DNA from: an uncultured Lachnospira sp.
Lineage (GTDB): Bacteria > Bacillota > Clostridia > Lachnospirales > Lachnospiraceae
Direction of reading: 5' to 3'
Length of the DNA: 57,776 nt
Assembly: GCA_946186125.1 (NCBI GenBank)
Contig: CAMHLZ010000020.1
Location: forward strand, 1-57,776
Shown here: positions 1 to 8,671 of the stretch, piece after piece
How the letters are laid out: each line of letters starts with the position of its first letter
Numbering within the stretch: position 1 is the first letter of the stretch
Position numbers and translations under genes: made by a program
The notes under the pieces: generated by a model
The model's input: the letters and a program-made list of their open reading frames with translations, nothing else
Told to the model about the DNA's origin: nothing
Databases searched by the model: none

Positions 1-70
1 CGATTAGCTCAGTTGGTAGAGCACCTGACTCTTAATCAGGGTGTCCAGGGTTCGAACCCCTGATCGCGCA
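1..70 (+). tRNA. tRNA-Lys (CTT), 5' end cut by the window
   Basis: The sequence folds as a tRNA: D arm, anticodon stem CCTGA/TCAGG with loop CTCTTAA (anticodon CTT at 31-33, reading AAG), T arm CAGGG-TTCGAAC-CCCTG, and acceptor 3' strand ATCGCGC plus discriminator A. The acceptor 5' strand should be seven bases, but only its last four (CGAT) lie in the window, so about three bases are missing. No CCA is encoded, so it would be added after transcription. Confidence 0.95.
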
Positions 71-72
71 TT

Positions 73-118
73 GAGGTACCAGTTTTGTACGTAGTGCGGA
101 GTTGGTGCTTTTTTTTTA
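73..118 (+). terminator. Probable terminator after tRNA-Lys
   Basis: An imperfect inverted repeat (AGGTACCAG against TTGGTGCT) is followed by a run of nine T. The stem is not perfect, so the call rests mainly on the T run and its place just after a tRNA. Confidence 0.45.
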
Positions 119-121
119 CCC

Positions 122-285
122 TAGTATAGTCGTTTTAAATTAACCCTACATTATATTTTGGATATGATTTCACTCTGCAAGGCAGAGGAATGAGGCGTAG
201 CCGGTGGCTACGTCGATTGACGTGGGCGTCGCAGATGGAATCATAGGCAAATATAAAGTGGGTGTATTTAAAAACGACTATACTA
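122..285. mobile_element. MITE-like element with ~38-bp imperfect terminal inverted repeats
   Basis: The ends are inverted repeats: TAGTATAGTCG at 122-132 matches CGACTATACTA at 275-285, and the match continues imperfectly inward for about 38 bp. Inside lie three short perfect hairpins (CTCTGC/GCAGAG, CGTAGCC/GGCTACG, GACG/CGTC), enclosed by a further stem (TATGATTTCA against TGGAATCATA). Both ends carry TA, as in TA-duplicating elements. There is no coding capacity. It lies 43 bp upstream of the asparagine synthetase-like gene, and TATACT in the right end could act as a -10 box. Confidence 0.7.
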
Positions 286-328
286 CTGTAACTGTCGAAA
301 AATATGAATATACGAGGTAAGATGAATT

Positions 329-1864
329 ATGGAATTGAAAGTGTACAGGGGACATATAAGAAATTGGGAAGAATTAAGTGCAGAATTGGGAATTGATACA
401 GGATTGTCCAGAAAAGAACGTGAAAAAAATATATTGTTAAAAGGATATGAAAGATGGGGATGTGAGCTTCCGGATAAATTGTATGGTATGTTTGCGTTTA
501 CGATTTATGATGAAAAAAAAGATGAATTATACTGTGCGAGAGATCATTTTGGAACAAAGCCGTTTTACTATTACCTTACGGAGAATGGAGAATTGCTGTA
601 TGGCACATTTATAAAAGATTTTATTAATCATCCGGAATTTAAAAAAGAAATTAATGACGATATGCTTCAGATATACATGAGCCTCACATATGCTGCGGGC
701 GAGAACACATTTTTTAAGGGTGTGAAAAAATTGATGCCTGGTCATTATATGATATTTAAGGATGGAAAAATATCGGATACACGTTATTATACACCTGAGT
801 TCCATCCGGATGAAAGTAAGAGTCTTGACGAGTGGGCTGATGAGATACATTCTACTTTAGAGAAAGTGATGAAGGAAGTAAAGACGGATGATGAAGTAGC
901 TGAATCATTTTTATCGGGGGGAGTGGACTCATCGTATGTGTTTGCGATGTCAGATGCAGTAATGTCAGATTCCTGCGGATATGAGGAAGAGAGATTTGAT
1001 GAATCTCCTCTTGCAAGAAAAACAGCTGAATTATTAGGAAAACAAAATTCGACGGCAATTATCACGCCTGAAGAATTTTTTGATGTCGTTCCTTATGTTA
1101 TGTACAATATGGAGCAGCCATTAGGAGATGCATCTGCAATTGTATTTACACTTGGATGCAGGGCGACGGCAGAACATACAAAACTCTGCTATTCCGGAGA
1201 GGGAGCCGATGAGTTCTTTGGAGGATATAATATGTACAGAAATGCCGAGCGCTATGGTGATAATTTAAAGACATTTTACGTTGGCAATACAAACATCATG
1301 AAAGAAGATGAGAAGAAAAAGATATTAAAGAGCTACAAAGATGATGTTTTGCCAATAAACCTGGTAAAAAATATATATGACGAGACAGAAGGATTAGATC
1401 CGCTTACAAAAATGTCAGATGTAGATATACAGATATGGCTTGAGGGAGACATTTATCTCAACGTTGATAAAATGAGCGAAGCAGCAGGCCTCGAAATCAG
1501 AATGCCACTGACCGACAGAAGGATTTTTGACATAGCATCGAGAATGCCGTCAAAGTATAAGGTAAATGAAGAACAGAACAAGGTAGCTTTCAGGACGGCA
1601 GCGGCTAAGGTGCTTCCTGATGAAATAGCATTTCGTAAAAAACTTGGATTTATTGTTCCAATAAGAATATGGCTTGCGGATGACAGATACAATGCTGATG
1701 TAAAGGCAAAATTTAATAGCGATTATGCATCAGAATTCTTTAATATCGATGAAATAAATGCTATTTTTGATGAGTACGTAGGTGGAAACTCAGATAATTG
1801 GAGAAAAGTATGGACAATATATACATTCCTTGTATGGTATGAAGAATATTTTATAAAGAGATAA
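329..1864 (+). CDS. asnB: AsnB-type asparagine synthetase family protein, short N-terminus
   Basis: Family enzymes make an acyl-adenylate from aspartate and ATP and transfer ammonia to give asparagine. The synthetase half is intact: the pyrophosphate loop SGGVDSS is near residue 196, GEGADEFFGGY near 290-300, and the segment EAAGLEIRMPLTD is present. The glutaminase half is shortened. Normal AsnB begins Met-Cys, with Cys as nucleophile, and has about 70 residues before the region where this 511-residue protein begins (GHIRNWEELSAELGI). The nucleophile is therefore absent, and the enzyme is predicted to use free ammonia or to have another role. SD GAGGT lies 10 bp before the ATG. A MITE-like repeat ends just upstream, so 5' truncation by insertion is possible, although a lineage-specific short form is equally plausible. 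Confidence 0.85.
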   Translation: MELKVYRGHIRNWEELSAELGIDTGLSRKEREKNILLKGYERWGCELPDKLYGMFAFTIYDEKKDELYCARDHFGTKPFYYYLTENGELLYGTFIKDFINHPEFKKEINDDMLQIYMSLTYAAGENTFFKGVKKLMPGHYMIFKDGKISDTRYYTPEFHPDESKSLDEWADEIHSTLEKVMKEVKTDDEVAESFLSGGVDSSYVFAMSDAVMSDSCGYEEERFDESPLARKTAELLGKQNSTAIITPEEFFDVVPYVMYNMEQPLGDASAIVFTLGCRATAEHTKLCYSGEGADEFFGGYNMYRNAERYGDNLKTFYVGNTNIMKEDEKKKILKSYKDDVLPINLVKNIYDETEGLDPLTKMSDVDIQIWLEGDIYLNVDKMSEAAGLEIRMPLTDRRIFDIASRMPSKYKVNEEQNKVAFRTAAAKVLPDEIAFRKKLGFIVPIRIWLADDRYNADVKAKFNSDYASEFFNIDEINAIFDEYVGGNSDNWRKVWTIYTFLVWYEEYFIKR

Positions 1865-1866
1865 AA

Positions 1867-1900
1867 ACATGGCAGGTATTACCTGCCATGTATACTTTTT
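1867..1900. terminator. Bidirectional terminator between asnB-like gene and ddh
   Basis: A perfect stem, ACATGGCAGGT/ACCTGCCATGT with a 3-nt loop, sits between two convergent genes. It has A-rich sequence on the left and a T run on the right, so it can stop transcription from both sides. Confidence 0.88.
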
Positions 1901-2885
1901 ATAAGAAATGAGCTCTTATGAAATCACCATCTTCTTCTACAAGATATGAAGGTGCGATGTCGAAAGGAGTCTTACATCCCTTTGCACCCTCGCAGTTAAG
2001 ACGGACAGCAGCTCTTGCGAATGCTGTAAGAACAGCACCTGTAAATTCAGGATTTGAATCAAGATTAAGCTTGTACTCTATAACATGAGTGTTTTCGTTG
2101 TTAACACCTGTTGTTCCTGATACGATAACAGAACCGCCATGAGGAAGTCCGCTGTGGTCACGGTCAAGCTCTTCCTGAGTGATAAAATGTACAGTTGTAT
2201 CATATTCATCGAAGTAATTAGGCATAGTTTTAATTTCGTTTTCAATCTTAGCTTTATCGGCGCCTTCTTTTACAACAACATAACACTCTCTTGTGTGTTT
2301 CTGTCTTGTTGTGAGTTCAGGATTGCTGCCTGAACGTACGGCATCTAATGCTGCCGGTACAGGAACAGTGTACTGTCTTGCGTCAGCAACACCTTCGATA
2401 CGTCTGATAGCATCTGAATGTCCCTGGCTTACACCCTTGCCCCAGAATGTATATGCAGCTCCGTCAGGAAGGATTGCATGGGAATAAAGACGATTGATAG
2501 AGAACATTCCCGGATCCCATCCGCAGGAAATAATTGCAACTTTACCTGAATTGTTTGCAGCAGCATTAACATTAGCGAAATGCTCAGGTACTTTTGCGTG
2601 AGTATCAAAACTGTCAATAACATTATATAACTTTGCGTATTTTGGTGTCATTTCAGGAAGGTCTGTTGCAGAACCGCCACATATAACAAGTACATCAATA
2701 TCATTTGTCATAGTCTCAAGTGCATCTGTATGGTATACTTTAACACCGTTTGAAGCAATCTTGACTGTTGCAGGGTCTCTTCTTGTAAAGACACCGACAA
2801 GTTCCATATCGTTTGCAGTATTAACTGCACATTCTACGCCACGTCCAAGATTTCCGTAGCCTAAAATTCCAACTCTAATAGCCAT
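1899..2885 (-). CDS. ddh: meso-Diaminopimelate D-dehydrogenase
   Basis: This NADPH enzyme converts L-tetrahydrodipicolinate and ammonia directly to meso-diaminopimelate, the one-step route to the peptidoglycan cross-linking residue and to lysine. The N-terminus carries the Rossmann motif GILGYGNLGRG (residues 6-16). The interior has the family segments CGWDPGMFS and FWGKGVSQGHSDA, which bind substrate. At 328 residues it has the usual length. GGAG lies about 9 bases before the ATG. It is monocistronic, convergent with the asnB-like gene and divergent from the flagellar block. Confidence 0.96.
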   Translation of the reverse strand: MAIRVGILGYGNLGRGVECAVNTANDMELVGVFTRRDPATVKIASNGVKVYHTDALETMTNDIDVLVICGGSATDLPEMTPKYAKLYNVIDSFDTHAKVPEHFANVNAAANNSGKVAIISCGWDPGMFSINRLYSHAILPDGAAYTFWGKGVSQGHSDAIRRIEGVADARQYTVPVPAALDAVRSGSNPELTTRQKHTRECYVVVKEGADKAKIENEIKTMPNYFDEYDTTVHFITQEELDRDHSGLPHGGSVIVSGTTGVNNENTHVIEYKLNLDSNPEFTGAVLTAFARAAVRLNCEGAKGCKTPFDIAPSYLVEEDGDFIRAHFL

Positions 2886-2955
2886 TTTAAAATCTCCAAT
2901 CTTTATATATTCACTTACATTTGTAAATTATAAATTTATTTAAAGAAAAAGTCTA

Positions 2956-2983
2956 TAAGAAATTGTTTTGAAGATGCCGAAAT
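2956..2983 (+). promoter_or_regulatory. SigD (sigma-28)-like flagellar promoter
   Basis: TAAG (2956-2959), a 16-bp spacer and GCCGAAAT (2976-2983) resemble the flagellar consensus TAAA-N15-GCCGATAT. It lies directly before a gene that precedes flagellin. If it is used, transcription begins near 2990, which leaves almost no leader for an ATG at 2998. Confidence 0.42.
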
Positions 2984-2997
2984 ATTTTCATATATAG

Positions 2998-5900
2998 ATG
3001 AAGGTGTTGAAAGGGACGGTGAAGGACTTGAACATTAATGTAATAGGGATAAAAGAAAATATCGGAGTTGCCGTAGAAGAGCAGAAGCAGACGGAAAATG
3101 TGATTCCGGCTATGGATTTTGGTTTTTCGTATGGTAAAGCAGCAGCGTTGGAAGTAGATGTGAATAAAAAAAATCAGTATAAAGAGAAGACTGCTACAGT
3201 TGTGCAGCAGGAAGAGGAAAATCCTGTTAAGCAGATGAAAGACAGTATAGACGATTTTTTAACTAACGTAACGGCTGATGATATGAGTCTGATGGAAGAA
3301 ATGGGATTTGCGCCGAAATCAGAAGAGCCGGAAAAGATTGTCACGGTAAATGACAGAATAAAAATCGAGTTGGCGACCCATTGTGATAATTATACGGTAT
3401 ACGGTCAGATTGACATGGATATGTTGAAGGAAGTGTATGGAGACAGTCCGGTTGCATATTCGGTTGCGGCGAGTCTTAAGAATCATAATATGCCGGTAAC
3501 AGAGCAGAATATAGAGCAGGTTCAGGAAACACTAAAACGTGCTCAGAGTTTAGAACCTATAAATGTTCAAAGTCAGAGTTACCTGTTAAATAATGAATTG
3601 AGCCTTTCAGTTGAAAATGTGTATACGGCACAGCATGCAGAAGCGCAGTCTGCCGTTGATTATGCAAACACGGAATTAAGCGATGAACAATGGCAGGATC
3701 TTCGCGGACAGGTAATGCAGATGTTTGAAAAAAATGGCATAGAGCCTGACGTACAAAACATAGAAAATGCAAAATACATGATAGAAAATAAAATACCTGT
3801 AACGCCTGAAAACATATCAAAAATGAAAGATATGCAGGCTTTTGACGTGGAACGAAGTGACGAAGAATGGATTGAAACAATTGTGGCAGTAATGGCTGTC
3901 GGGGAGCCGGCGGAACACGCAATGATAATCGGAGCAGATACTGCGCTGGAACAGGTGGAGGAGTTTACACACACTATTGAGAGTGTTGGCGATGAAGAAT
4001 TAATCCGCGTTGTTGATAATAATTATACTCTCAACAAAAATACTCTGGAAAATGAGAAGAAAAACGCACAAGAAGAGGTAAGTGATGCGTATGAGGAAAA
4101 TATGCAGGAACCAAAAACGTTTACATTTACGATTACTGCGGAAGAAATGAAGAAAAATGCCAAGGCTGAAGCGCAAAAAGAAGAAACAACTGTAGAGCTT
4201 AAACGTCCTGTTATGGCTGATTTCGTGGAAAATATGCCGAGAACGAAAGTGGCGGATGAAAAAACAGAAGAGTTTGAACCGACACAAAAATCTGAGACAG
4301 CACAAATGCATGAGATGCGTGAAAAAACAGAAAAGCCGGAAGTAAGATTTGAGACTTTTGGAAAAACAGAAATGCCTGTGGCTGCGGAAAAAGACATGAA
4401 TATCGAAGTGGTCAGAGCAAGACGTCAGCTGGAGGAAATCCGCCTGACTATGACTGCAAGTGCGGGGATAAAAATGATTTCAAAAGGAATAGACATCAAT
4501 ATTTCGCCGATAGAAGATATTGTAAAACAATTAAGAATGGTAGAAAACGAATATGCACATTCGGTATTTTCTATGGTTGGATATAGGCCTGGGCAAAAAG
4601 ATGTTGAGTTGTTTAGAAATACAGTTGCGACCATGGAACAGATTAAAGAAATTCCGAAGTACGTGCTTGGAAATATTGTGTCGAAAAAAATAGATTTTAC
4701 AATAGAAAGCATTTATACAGAAGGTAAACAAATACAAAACAGTCTTAAAACAGCAGGTATGCGCTATGAAACAATGATGACCGTCCCGAGAGAAGATTTG
4801 GGTGACAGCCTTGAAAAAGCATTTACAAATGTAGATGACATGTTAGAGGACTTAGATCTGAATACCAGTGAAATAAACAGACGGAGTGTCAGAATACTTG
4901 CTTATCATCACATGGAAATAACAACGGAAAATATAGAAAAAGTAAAATACGTTGATATGGAAGTAACAAGAATGATAGACGGAATGAAGCCGAAAGTTGT
5001 ATGTGATATGATATCAAAAGGTATAAATCCGCTTGATACGGATATTTCGCAGTTAAATGACATGCTTGAAGAAATGGCAGAAGAGTCAGGTGCAAAACCG
5101 GAAGAAAAATATAGCGAATATCTGTGGAAGCTTCAAAGGGACGATGGGATAAACGAGCATGACAGAAAGATATATATAGGTGTATACAGACTTTTAAATA
5201 TGATAGAAAAACGTGACAGAAGTCTGATAGGTGAACTTATTGAAAAAGAACTTCCCGTGACTATTAATAATATGGTGCGGGCTTTAAAGAGTGAAAGTAA
5301 AAAAAGCGTTGACGTATCGGTTGATGAAAATACCGGATTTCTTGGAGATATCAGGTTTGATGAAAACAGTCTTGCCGGTCTTTTATCAGGATTTGGTGAC
5401 AGAAGACAGAAGAAAGAAGACAGAAAAAGAGATCAGGACAGAGACGAATCTGATAAGGAGCGTTTTAACAGACAGGCAGTAGAAAAAATAAATGAGGAAA
5501 TTACACCACATAAAATCTCAATGCTGATGGAAAAAGGGGATTTTGTAAATACTCCGGCAGAAGAAATACTTGAACAGATAGCGATAATTGATGAGAAAGA
5601 ACAGTCGCTTGAAAAAATGTATCAGGAAGCACAGCTTGAGCAGATAAATGAGACTGTTAAAAATGTAGATGAAGATGTATTGAGAATGCTTTTGGATTCT
5701 AATCAGGCGCCTACAGTTGAAAATGTTATGACGGCGCAAATGATAATGAGCGAAGGAATGAAGGTGTTTAAAACGGTAAGAGATTTAGACGATGATGACG
5801 AGATAGATGAAGAATTTGATAAACTTGAAGAATTTGACGGTGATGCTGATGAGCTTAAGAAAGTGTATAAAAAAGCTGAAAATGCTGTTTTAAGTACAGA

Positions 5901-6393
5901 CGTAACCATGGAAAATGCAAAGATGCTTCTTGATATGAAAAAGGTATTTCACCTTATGCATGATATGAGCAGGAATGAGTTATATCATGTTCCGGTTGAG
6001 ATTGAAGGCGAAAATGCACTAATACGACTAAGGATTATAAGCGGAGGAGCTGAAAAAGGAAAAGTAACGGCTGATCTTTTTTCTGAAGCATTTGGAAAAA
6101 TATACGGAGAATTCAAATTAAAAGGGAAAAAACTTGACGGTATGATGGTCTGCGAAAACAGCAATATAGCAGAAAAACTTGAAAATGCTTTGCCAATGCT
6201 TGAAAAAAGATACGAAGAAGCGGGCTACGAGGTGCTGGGCGTAAACAGTAATAACGCTAAACACATTTCGCATGTAATCACGAAATCAGAAAAAAATGAA
6301 AAAGTCAACAATATCGAACTATACAAGGTTGCCAAAATATTTGTTGCCGGAATAAAAGAAATGGGAAAAGAACTAATTGACAGAGTTGAATAA
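2998..6393 (+). CDS. Large flagellar-locus protein with FliK-like C-terminus
   Basis: This 1131-residue acidic, mostly helical cytoplasmic protein has no signal peptide or membrane segment. It contains repeated helical units of the type EN(I/V)xxAxxM...V(T/D)xENI (near residues 165-280, 640-700, 900-925 and 970-990), separated by charged linkers. Residues about 995-1085 resemble the C-terminal domain of hook-length control protein FliK: basic beta strands with ALIRLRIISGG, then a helix ending LENALPMLEKRYEEAGYEV. I infer a hook-length or export-related role, and it may match the family DUF6240. The start is uncertain: the ATG has no SD, while AAAGGGA at 3010-3016 precedes in-frame GTG (3019) and TTG (3028) codons. 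Flagellin follows within 77 bp. Confidence 0.6.
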   Translation: MKVLKGTVKDLNINVIGIKENIGVAVEEQKQTENVIPAMDFGFSYGKAAALEVDVNKKNQYKEKTATVVQQEEENPVKQMKDSIDDFLTNVTADDMSLMEEMGFAPKSEEPEKIVTVNDRIKIELATHCDNYTVYGQIDMDMLKEVYGDSPVAYSVAASLKNHNMPVTEQNIEQVQETLKRAQSLEPINVQSQSYLLNNELSLSVENVYTAQHAEAQSAVDYANTELSDEQWQDLRGQVMQMFEKNGIEPDVQNIENAKYMIENKIPVTPENISKMKDMQAFDVERSDEEWIETIVAVMAVGEPAEHAMIIGADTALEQVEEFTHTIESVGDEELIRVVDNNYTLNKNTLENEKKNAQEEVSDAYEENMQEPKTFTFTITAEEMKKNAKAEAQKEETTVELKRPVMADFVENMPRTKVADEKTEEFEPTQKSETAQMHEMREKTEKPEVRFETFGKTEMPVAAEKDMNIEVVRARRQLEEIRLTMTASAGIKMISKGIDINISPIEDIVKQLRMVENEYAHSVFSMVGYRPGQKDVELFRNTVATMEQIKEIPKYVLGNIVSKKIDFTIESIYTEGKQIQNSLKTAGMRYETMMTVPREDLGDSLEKAFTNVDDMLEDLDLNTSEINRRSVRILAYHHMEITTENIEKVKYVDMEVTRMIDGMKPKVVCDMISKGINPLDTDISQLNDMLEEMAEESGAKPEEKYSEYLWKLQRDDGINEHDRKIYIGVYRLLNMIEKRDRSLIGELIEKELPVTINNMVRALKSESKKSVDVSVDENTGFLGDIRFDENSLAGLLSGFGDRRQKKEDRKRDQDRDESDKERFNRQAVEKINEEITPHKISMLMEKGDFVNTPAEEILEQIAIIDEKEQSLEKMYQEAQLEQINETVKNVDEDVLRMLLDSNQAPTVENVMTAQMIMSEGMKVFKTVRDLDDDDEIDEEFDKLEEFDGDADELKKVYKKAENAVLSTDVTMENAKMLLDMKKVFHLMHDMSRNELYHVPVEIEGENALIRLRIISGGAEKGKVTADLFSEAFGKIYGEFKLKGKKLDGMMVCENSNIAEKLENALPMLEKRYEEAGYEVLGVNSNNAKHISHVITKSEKNEKVNNIELYKVAKIFVAGIKEMGKELIDRVE

Positions 6394-6401
6394 ACCGATA
6401 A
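6374..6401 (+). promoter_or_regulatory. SigD-like promoter of flagellin
   Basis: TAAT (6374-6377), a 16-bp spacer and ACCGATAA (6394-6401) fit the sigma-28 pattern. The site overlaps the stop codon region of the upstream gene and leaves a leader of about 60 nt before the flagellin start. Confidence 0.5.
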
Positions 6402-6469
6402 AAAAGTATGAAAGTCATGGAGGACGAAAACTATAATTAAGGATAAGATACGGAAAGGCGGAAAGAAAT

Positions 6470-7567
6470 ATGAGAATAGGAACTAATATTGCGGCCTACA
6501 TGGCGGAATCGCAGTTATCCGGCGTTGAAAATAAACTTTCAAAATCATTAAACAGATTGTCATCAGGCTATAAGATTAATAATTCCAAGGATGATCCTGC
6601 GGGAATGGCGGTAGCACAGAAACTCAGGGTGCAGGTCAAAGAATTAGACAGAGCAGGAATGAATGCACAGAATGGTATATCTGTTGTTGACACTGCTGAG
6701 GGTGTTATGTCAGAAGTTGAGTCGATATTGCAGAGAATGAGAGAACTTGCGGTTCAGGGTGCAAGTGATACATATACGGATGAAGACAGGAAAAATATAA
6801 TGAGTGAGATTTCACAGCTTCGTGATGAAATAGACAGAATATCGAAGGATACCCAGTATAATAACCGTAATCTTTTAGATGGAACGTTTGACAGAAAATC
6901 TTATGCATATGATGCGAATGGAAGAATGACAGGGGGCGTCAGTGTTTTATATGCATCAGGGAAAGTACCTGTCGGAGAGTATACATTGAAGATAAATGGT
7001 GGTAAGATTGATGCAACTGATGCTACGATTCAGGCAGCTTTCGGTACAGATGCGATTGCAGTTGCTGACGGTAACAAAGTTACAATAAAGAAAAACAACG
7101 GATTTGAACTTGATATAGCATTGAATGACAGTACAATGAGTGACCAGACTGTTAAAATCAGTGTGACAGATTTGGGAGGACTGCCAATTCAGGTTGGAAA
7201 TAATGAAGGACAGATTATTAATGTGATTATTCCGAAAATGTCATCGGCAAATCTTCATGTAGATGATGTGGATTATACGACGGCAGAAGGATGTTCGATG
7301 GCGATAAGCAAGTTAGACACAGCTATATCATATGTATCCAGAGCGAGAGGAAATCTTGGTGCATACCAGAACAGATTAGACAGTACTTCACTCAGCATCA
7401 GCGGAACAAATGAAAACCTTACAAGGGCATTGTCCACACTTGCAGATACTGACATGGCATATGAAATGTCAGAATACACAAGTAAAAATGTTTTGCAGCA
7501 GGCTGGCATTTCGATGCTGACACAGGCAAATCAGATGCCGGAGAAGATTTTGCAGCTATTACAGTAA
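6470..7567 (+). CDS. fliC: Flagellin
   Basis: This is the main flagellar filament subunit, exported by the flagellar type III system. The N-terminal D0/D1 domain (residues 1-140) includes the conserved LNRLSSGYKIN and DDPAGMAVAQKLR. The C-terminal D1/D0 domain ends with DMAYEMSEYTSKNVLQQAGISML...LLQ. The variable centre (about 145-280) is only about 135 residues, giving a compact 365-residue flagellin. SD AAAGGCGG lies before the ATG. It has its own SigD-like promoter and is followed by a FliS-like chaperone gene, the usual pairing. Confidence 0.97.
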   Translation: MRIGTNIAAYMAESQLSGVENKLSKSLNRLSSGYKINNSKDDPAGMAVAQKLRVQVKELDRAGMNAQNGISVVDTAEGVMSEVESILQRMRELAVQGASDTYTDEDRKNIMSEISQLRDEIDRISKDTQYNNRNLLDGTFDRKSYAYDANGRMTGGVSVLYASGKVPVGEYTLKINGGKIDATDATIQAAFGTDAIAVADGNKVTIKKNNGFELDIALNDSTMSDQTVKISVTDLGGLPIQVGNNEGQIINVIIPKMSSANLHVDDVDYTTAEGCSMAISKLDTAISYVSRARGNLGAYQNRLDSTSLSISGTNENLTRALSTLADTDMAYEMSEYTSKNVLQQAGISMLTQANQMPEKILQLLQ

Positions 7568-7609
7568 CAATAATTTTGGTATGTGGTATAATAGGAAAAG
7601 AGTGCGGAT

Positions 7610-8074
7610 ATGACAAAGGAAGATATTAATGCTTTTTCAAAGAGGATTGCTCAATCAAATAAGACACAGCTGGTGGTGGTGACTTATGAAATTATCATAA
7701 ATTATCTGGAATCGTCGTTAGCTGCATTAGAGCAGGAAAATGAAGATGAATTTGTGGATGACTTACAAAGAGCAAAAAGGTTTATAGACGATTTGGCGGT
7801 GTCTTTAAAATTTGAAAATGAGATTGCATATGATTTGATGAGTCTGTACAGTTTTGCAGATAGATGTATTATGAAATCGATAGTAAAAAAAGACAGCTAC
7901 CATATAGGTGTAGTCAGGGATGTTATGAAAAAGCTGGGAGAGAGTTTTGAAAAAATCAGTGAAGAAGATGATTCGGAAGCGGTAATGAAAAATTCCATGC
8001 CGATTTATGCAGGCATAACTTACGGAAAAAACTCTGTAAATGAAATTACCGAACCGGGCGTGACATATAATTAG
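7610..8074 (+). CDS. fliS: FliS-like flagellar export chaperone
   Basis: FliS binds the C-terminus of newly made flagellin and stops it polymerising in the cytoplasm. This 154-residue protein follows the four-helix FliS plan: SNKTQLVVVTYEIIINYLESSLAALEQ, then DDLQRAKRFIDDLAVSLKFE, then IAYDLMSLYSFADRCIMKSIVKKD. It is more divergent than typical FliS and has a longer C-terminal tail. Its place 42 bp after flagellin supports the call. A TATAAT at 7587-7592 could give extra transcription. Confidence 0.78.
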   Translation: MTKEDINAFSKRIAQSNKTQLVVVTYEIIINYLESSLAALEQENEDEFVDDLQRAKRFIDDLAVSLKFENEIAYDLMSLYSFADRCIMKSIVKKDSYHIGVVRDVMKKLGESFEKISEEDDSEAVMKNSMPIYAGITYGKNSVNEITEPGVTYN

Positions 8075-8094
8075 TACAGCGATTGGAGTAAAAA

Positions 8095-8613
8095 ATGCAG
8101 CCTATATTTGAAAATAAAACGGTTCTGACAGAAGATTTATATATCAGAGGAGTAAAGGAATATTATAATAAGGGGCATAGAATATCAAGGACCTTTGGTC
8201 TGGCTTATGCGGTGGTAATGGCTTTTTGTGGGATGTTACTGCTGTATGATTTAAATTTCTTACTTGGAATCCCTTTTGTGCTAGTGGCAGGATTACTCCT
8301 GTTCTGGCACTTTAAGGGATATCTTATTTCAGCAAAAAAAAGTTTTAAAAAACTTGTTCTTTTGCACAATTCTCACTATCAGGTAGAAATGGAATTCAGA
8401 TTTTATGAAAAGCGTCTTGAGCAGGAGACTGAAAAGACGGAACTGACTGTTGAGTATAAAAACATAAATAGAATGTATATCTGTCAGGGTATGGTTCTGT
8501 TTGTATGTGACAGAAATATTATAGTGCTTGATGCAGAAGGGTTTATACGGGGAAATGCCGATGAAGTTAAAAAATATCTCGGACAGTATAAAATAAAAAT
8601 TAAATCTTTATAA
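8095..8613 (+). CDS. YcxB-like membrane protein
   Basis: This 172-residue protein has two adjacent transmembrane segments (about residues 36-53 and 56-75). They are followed by a soluble C-terminal domain with the pattern VEMEFRFYEKRLE...ELTVEYKNINRMYICQGMVLFVCDRNIIVLDAEGF, which matches the YcxB-like C-terminal fold. Its molecular role is unknown. It begins 20 bp after the fliS-like gene and is probably co-transcribed with it, but nothing in the protein ties it to motility. Confidence 0.6.
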   Translation: MQPIFENKTVLTEDLYIRGVKEYYNKGHRISRTFGLAYAVVMAFCGMLLLYDLNFLLGIPFVLVAGLLLFWHFKGYLISAKKSFKKLVLLHNSHYQVEMEFRFYEKRLEQETEKTELTVEYKNINRMYICQGMVLFVCDRNIIVLDAEGFIRGNADEVKKYLGQYKIKIKSL

Positions 8614-8671
8614 AAAAAATTTTTTGTGTTAAAATGTGGAGGTGGAACGTGTTTAGAAAGAGAGGGAATGA

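Noticed and set aside
4000-4400. Open frames on the minus strand opposite the large flagellar-locus gene
   Set aside because: They are rich in Phe, Ser and Cys, the usual antisense shadow of a Glu/Lys-rich gene, and lack start signals.
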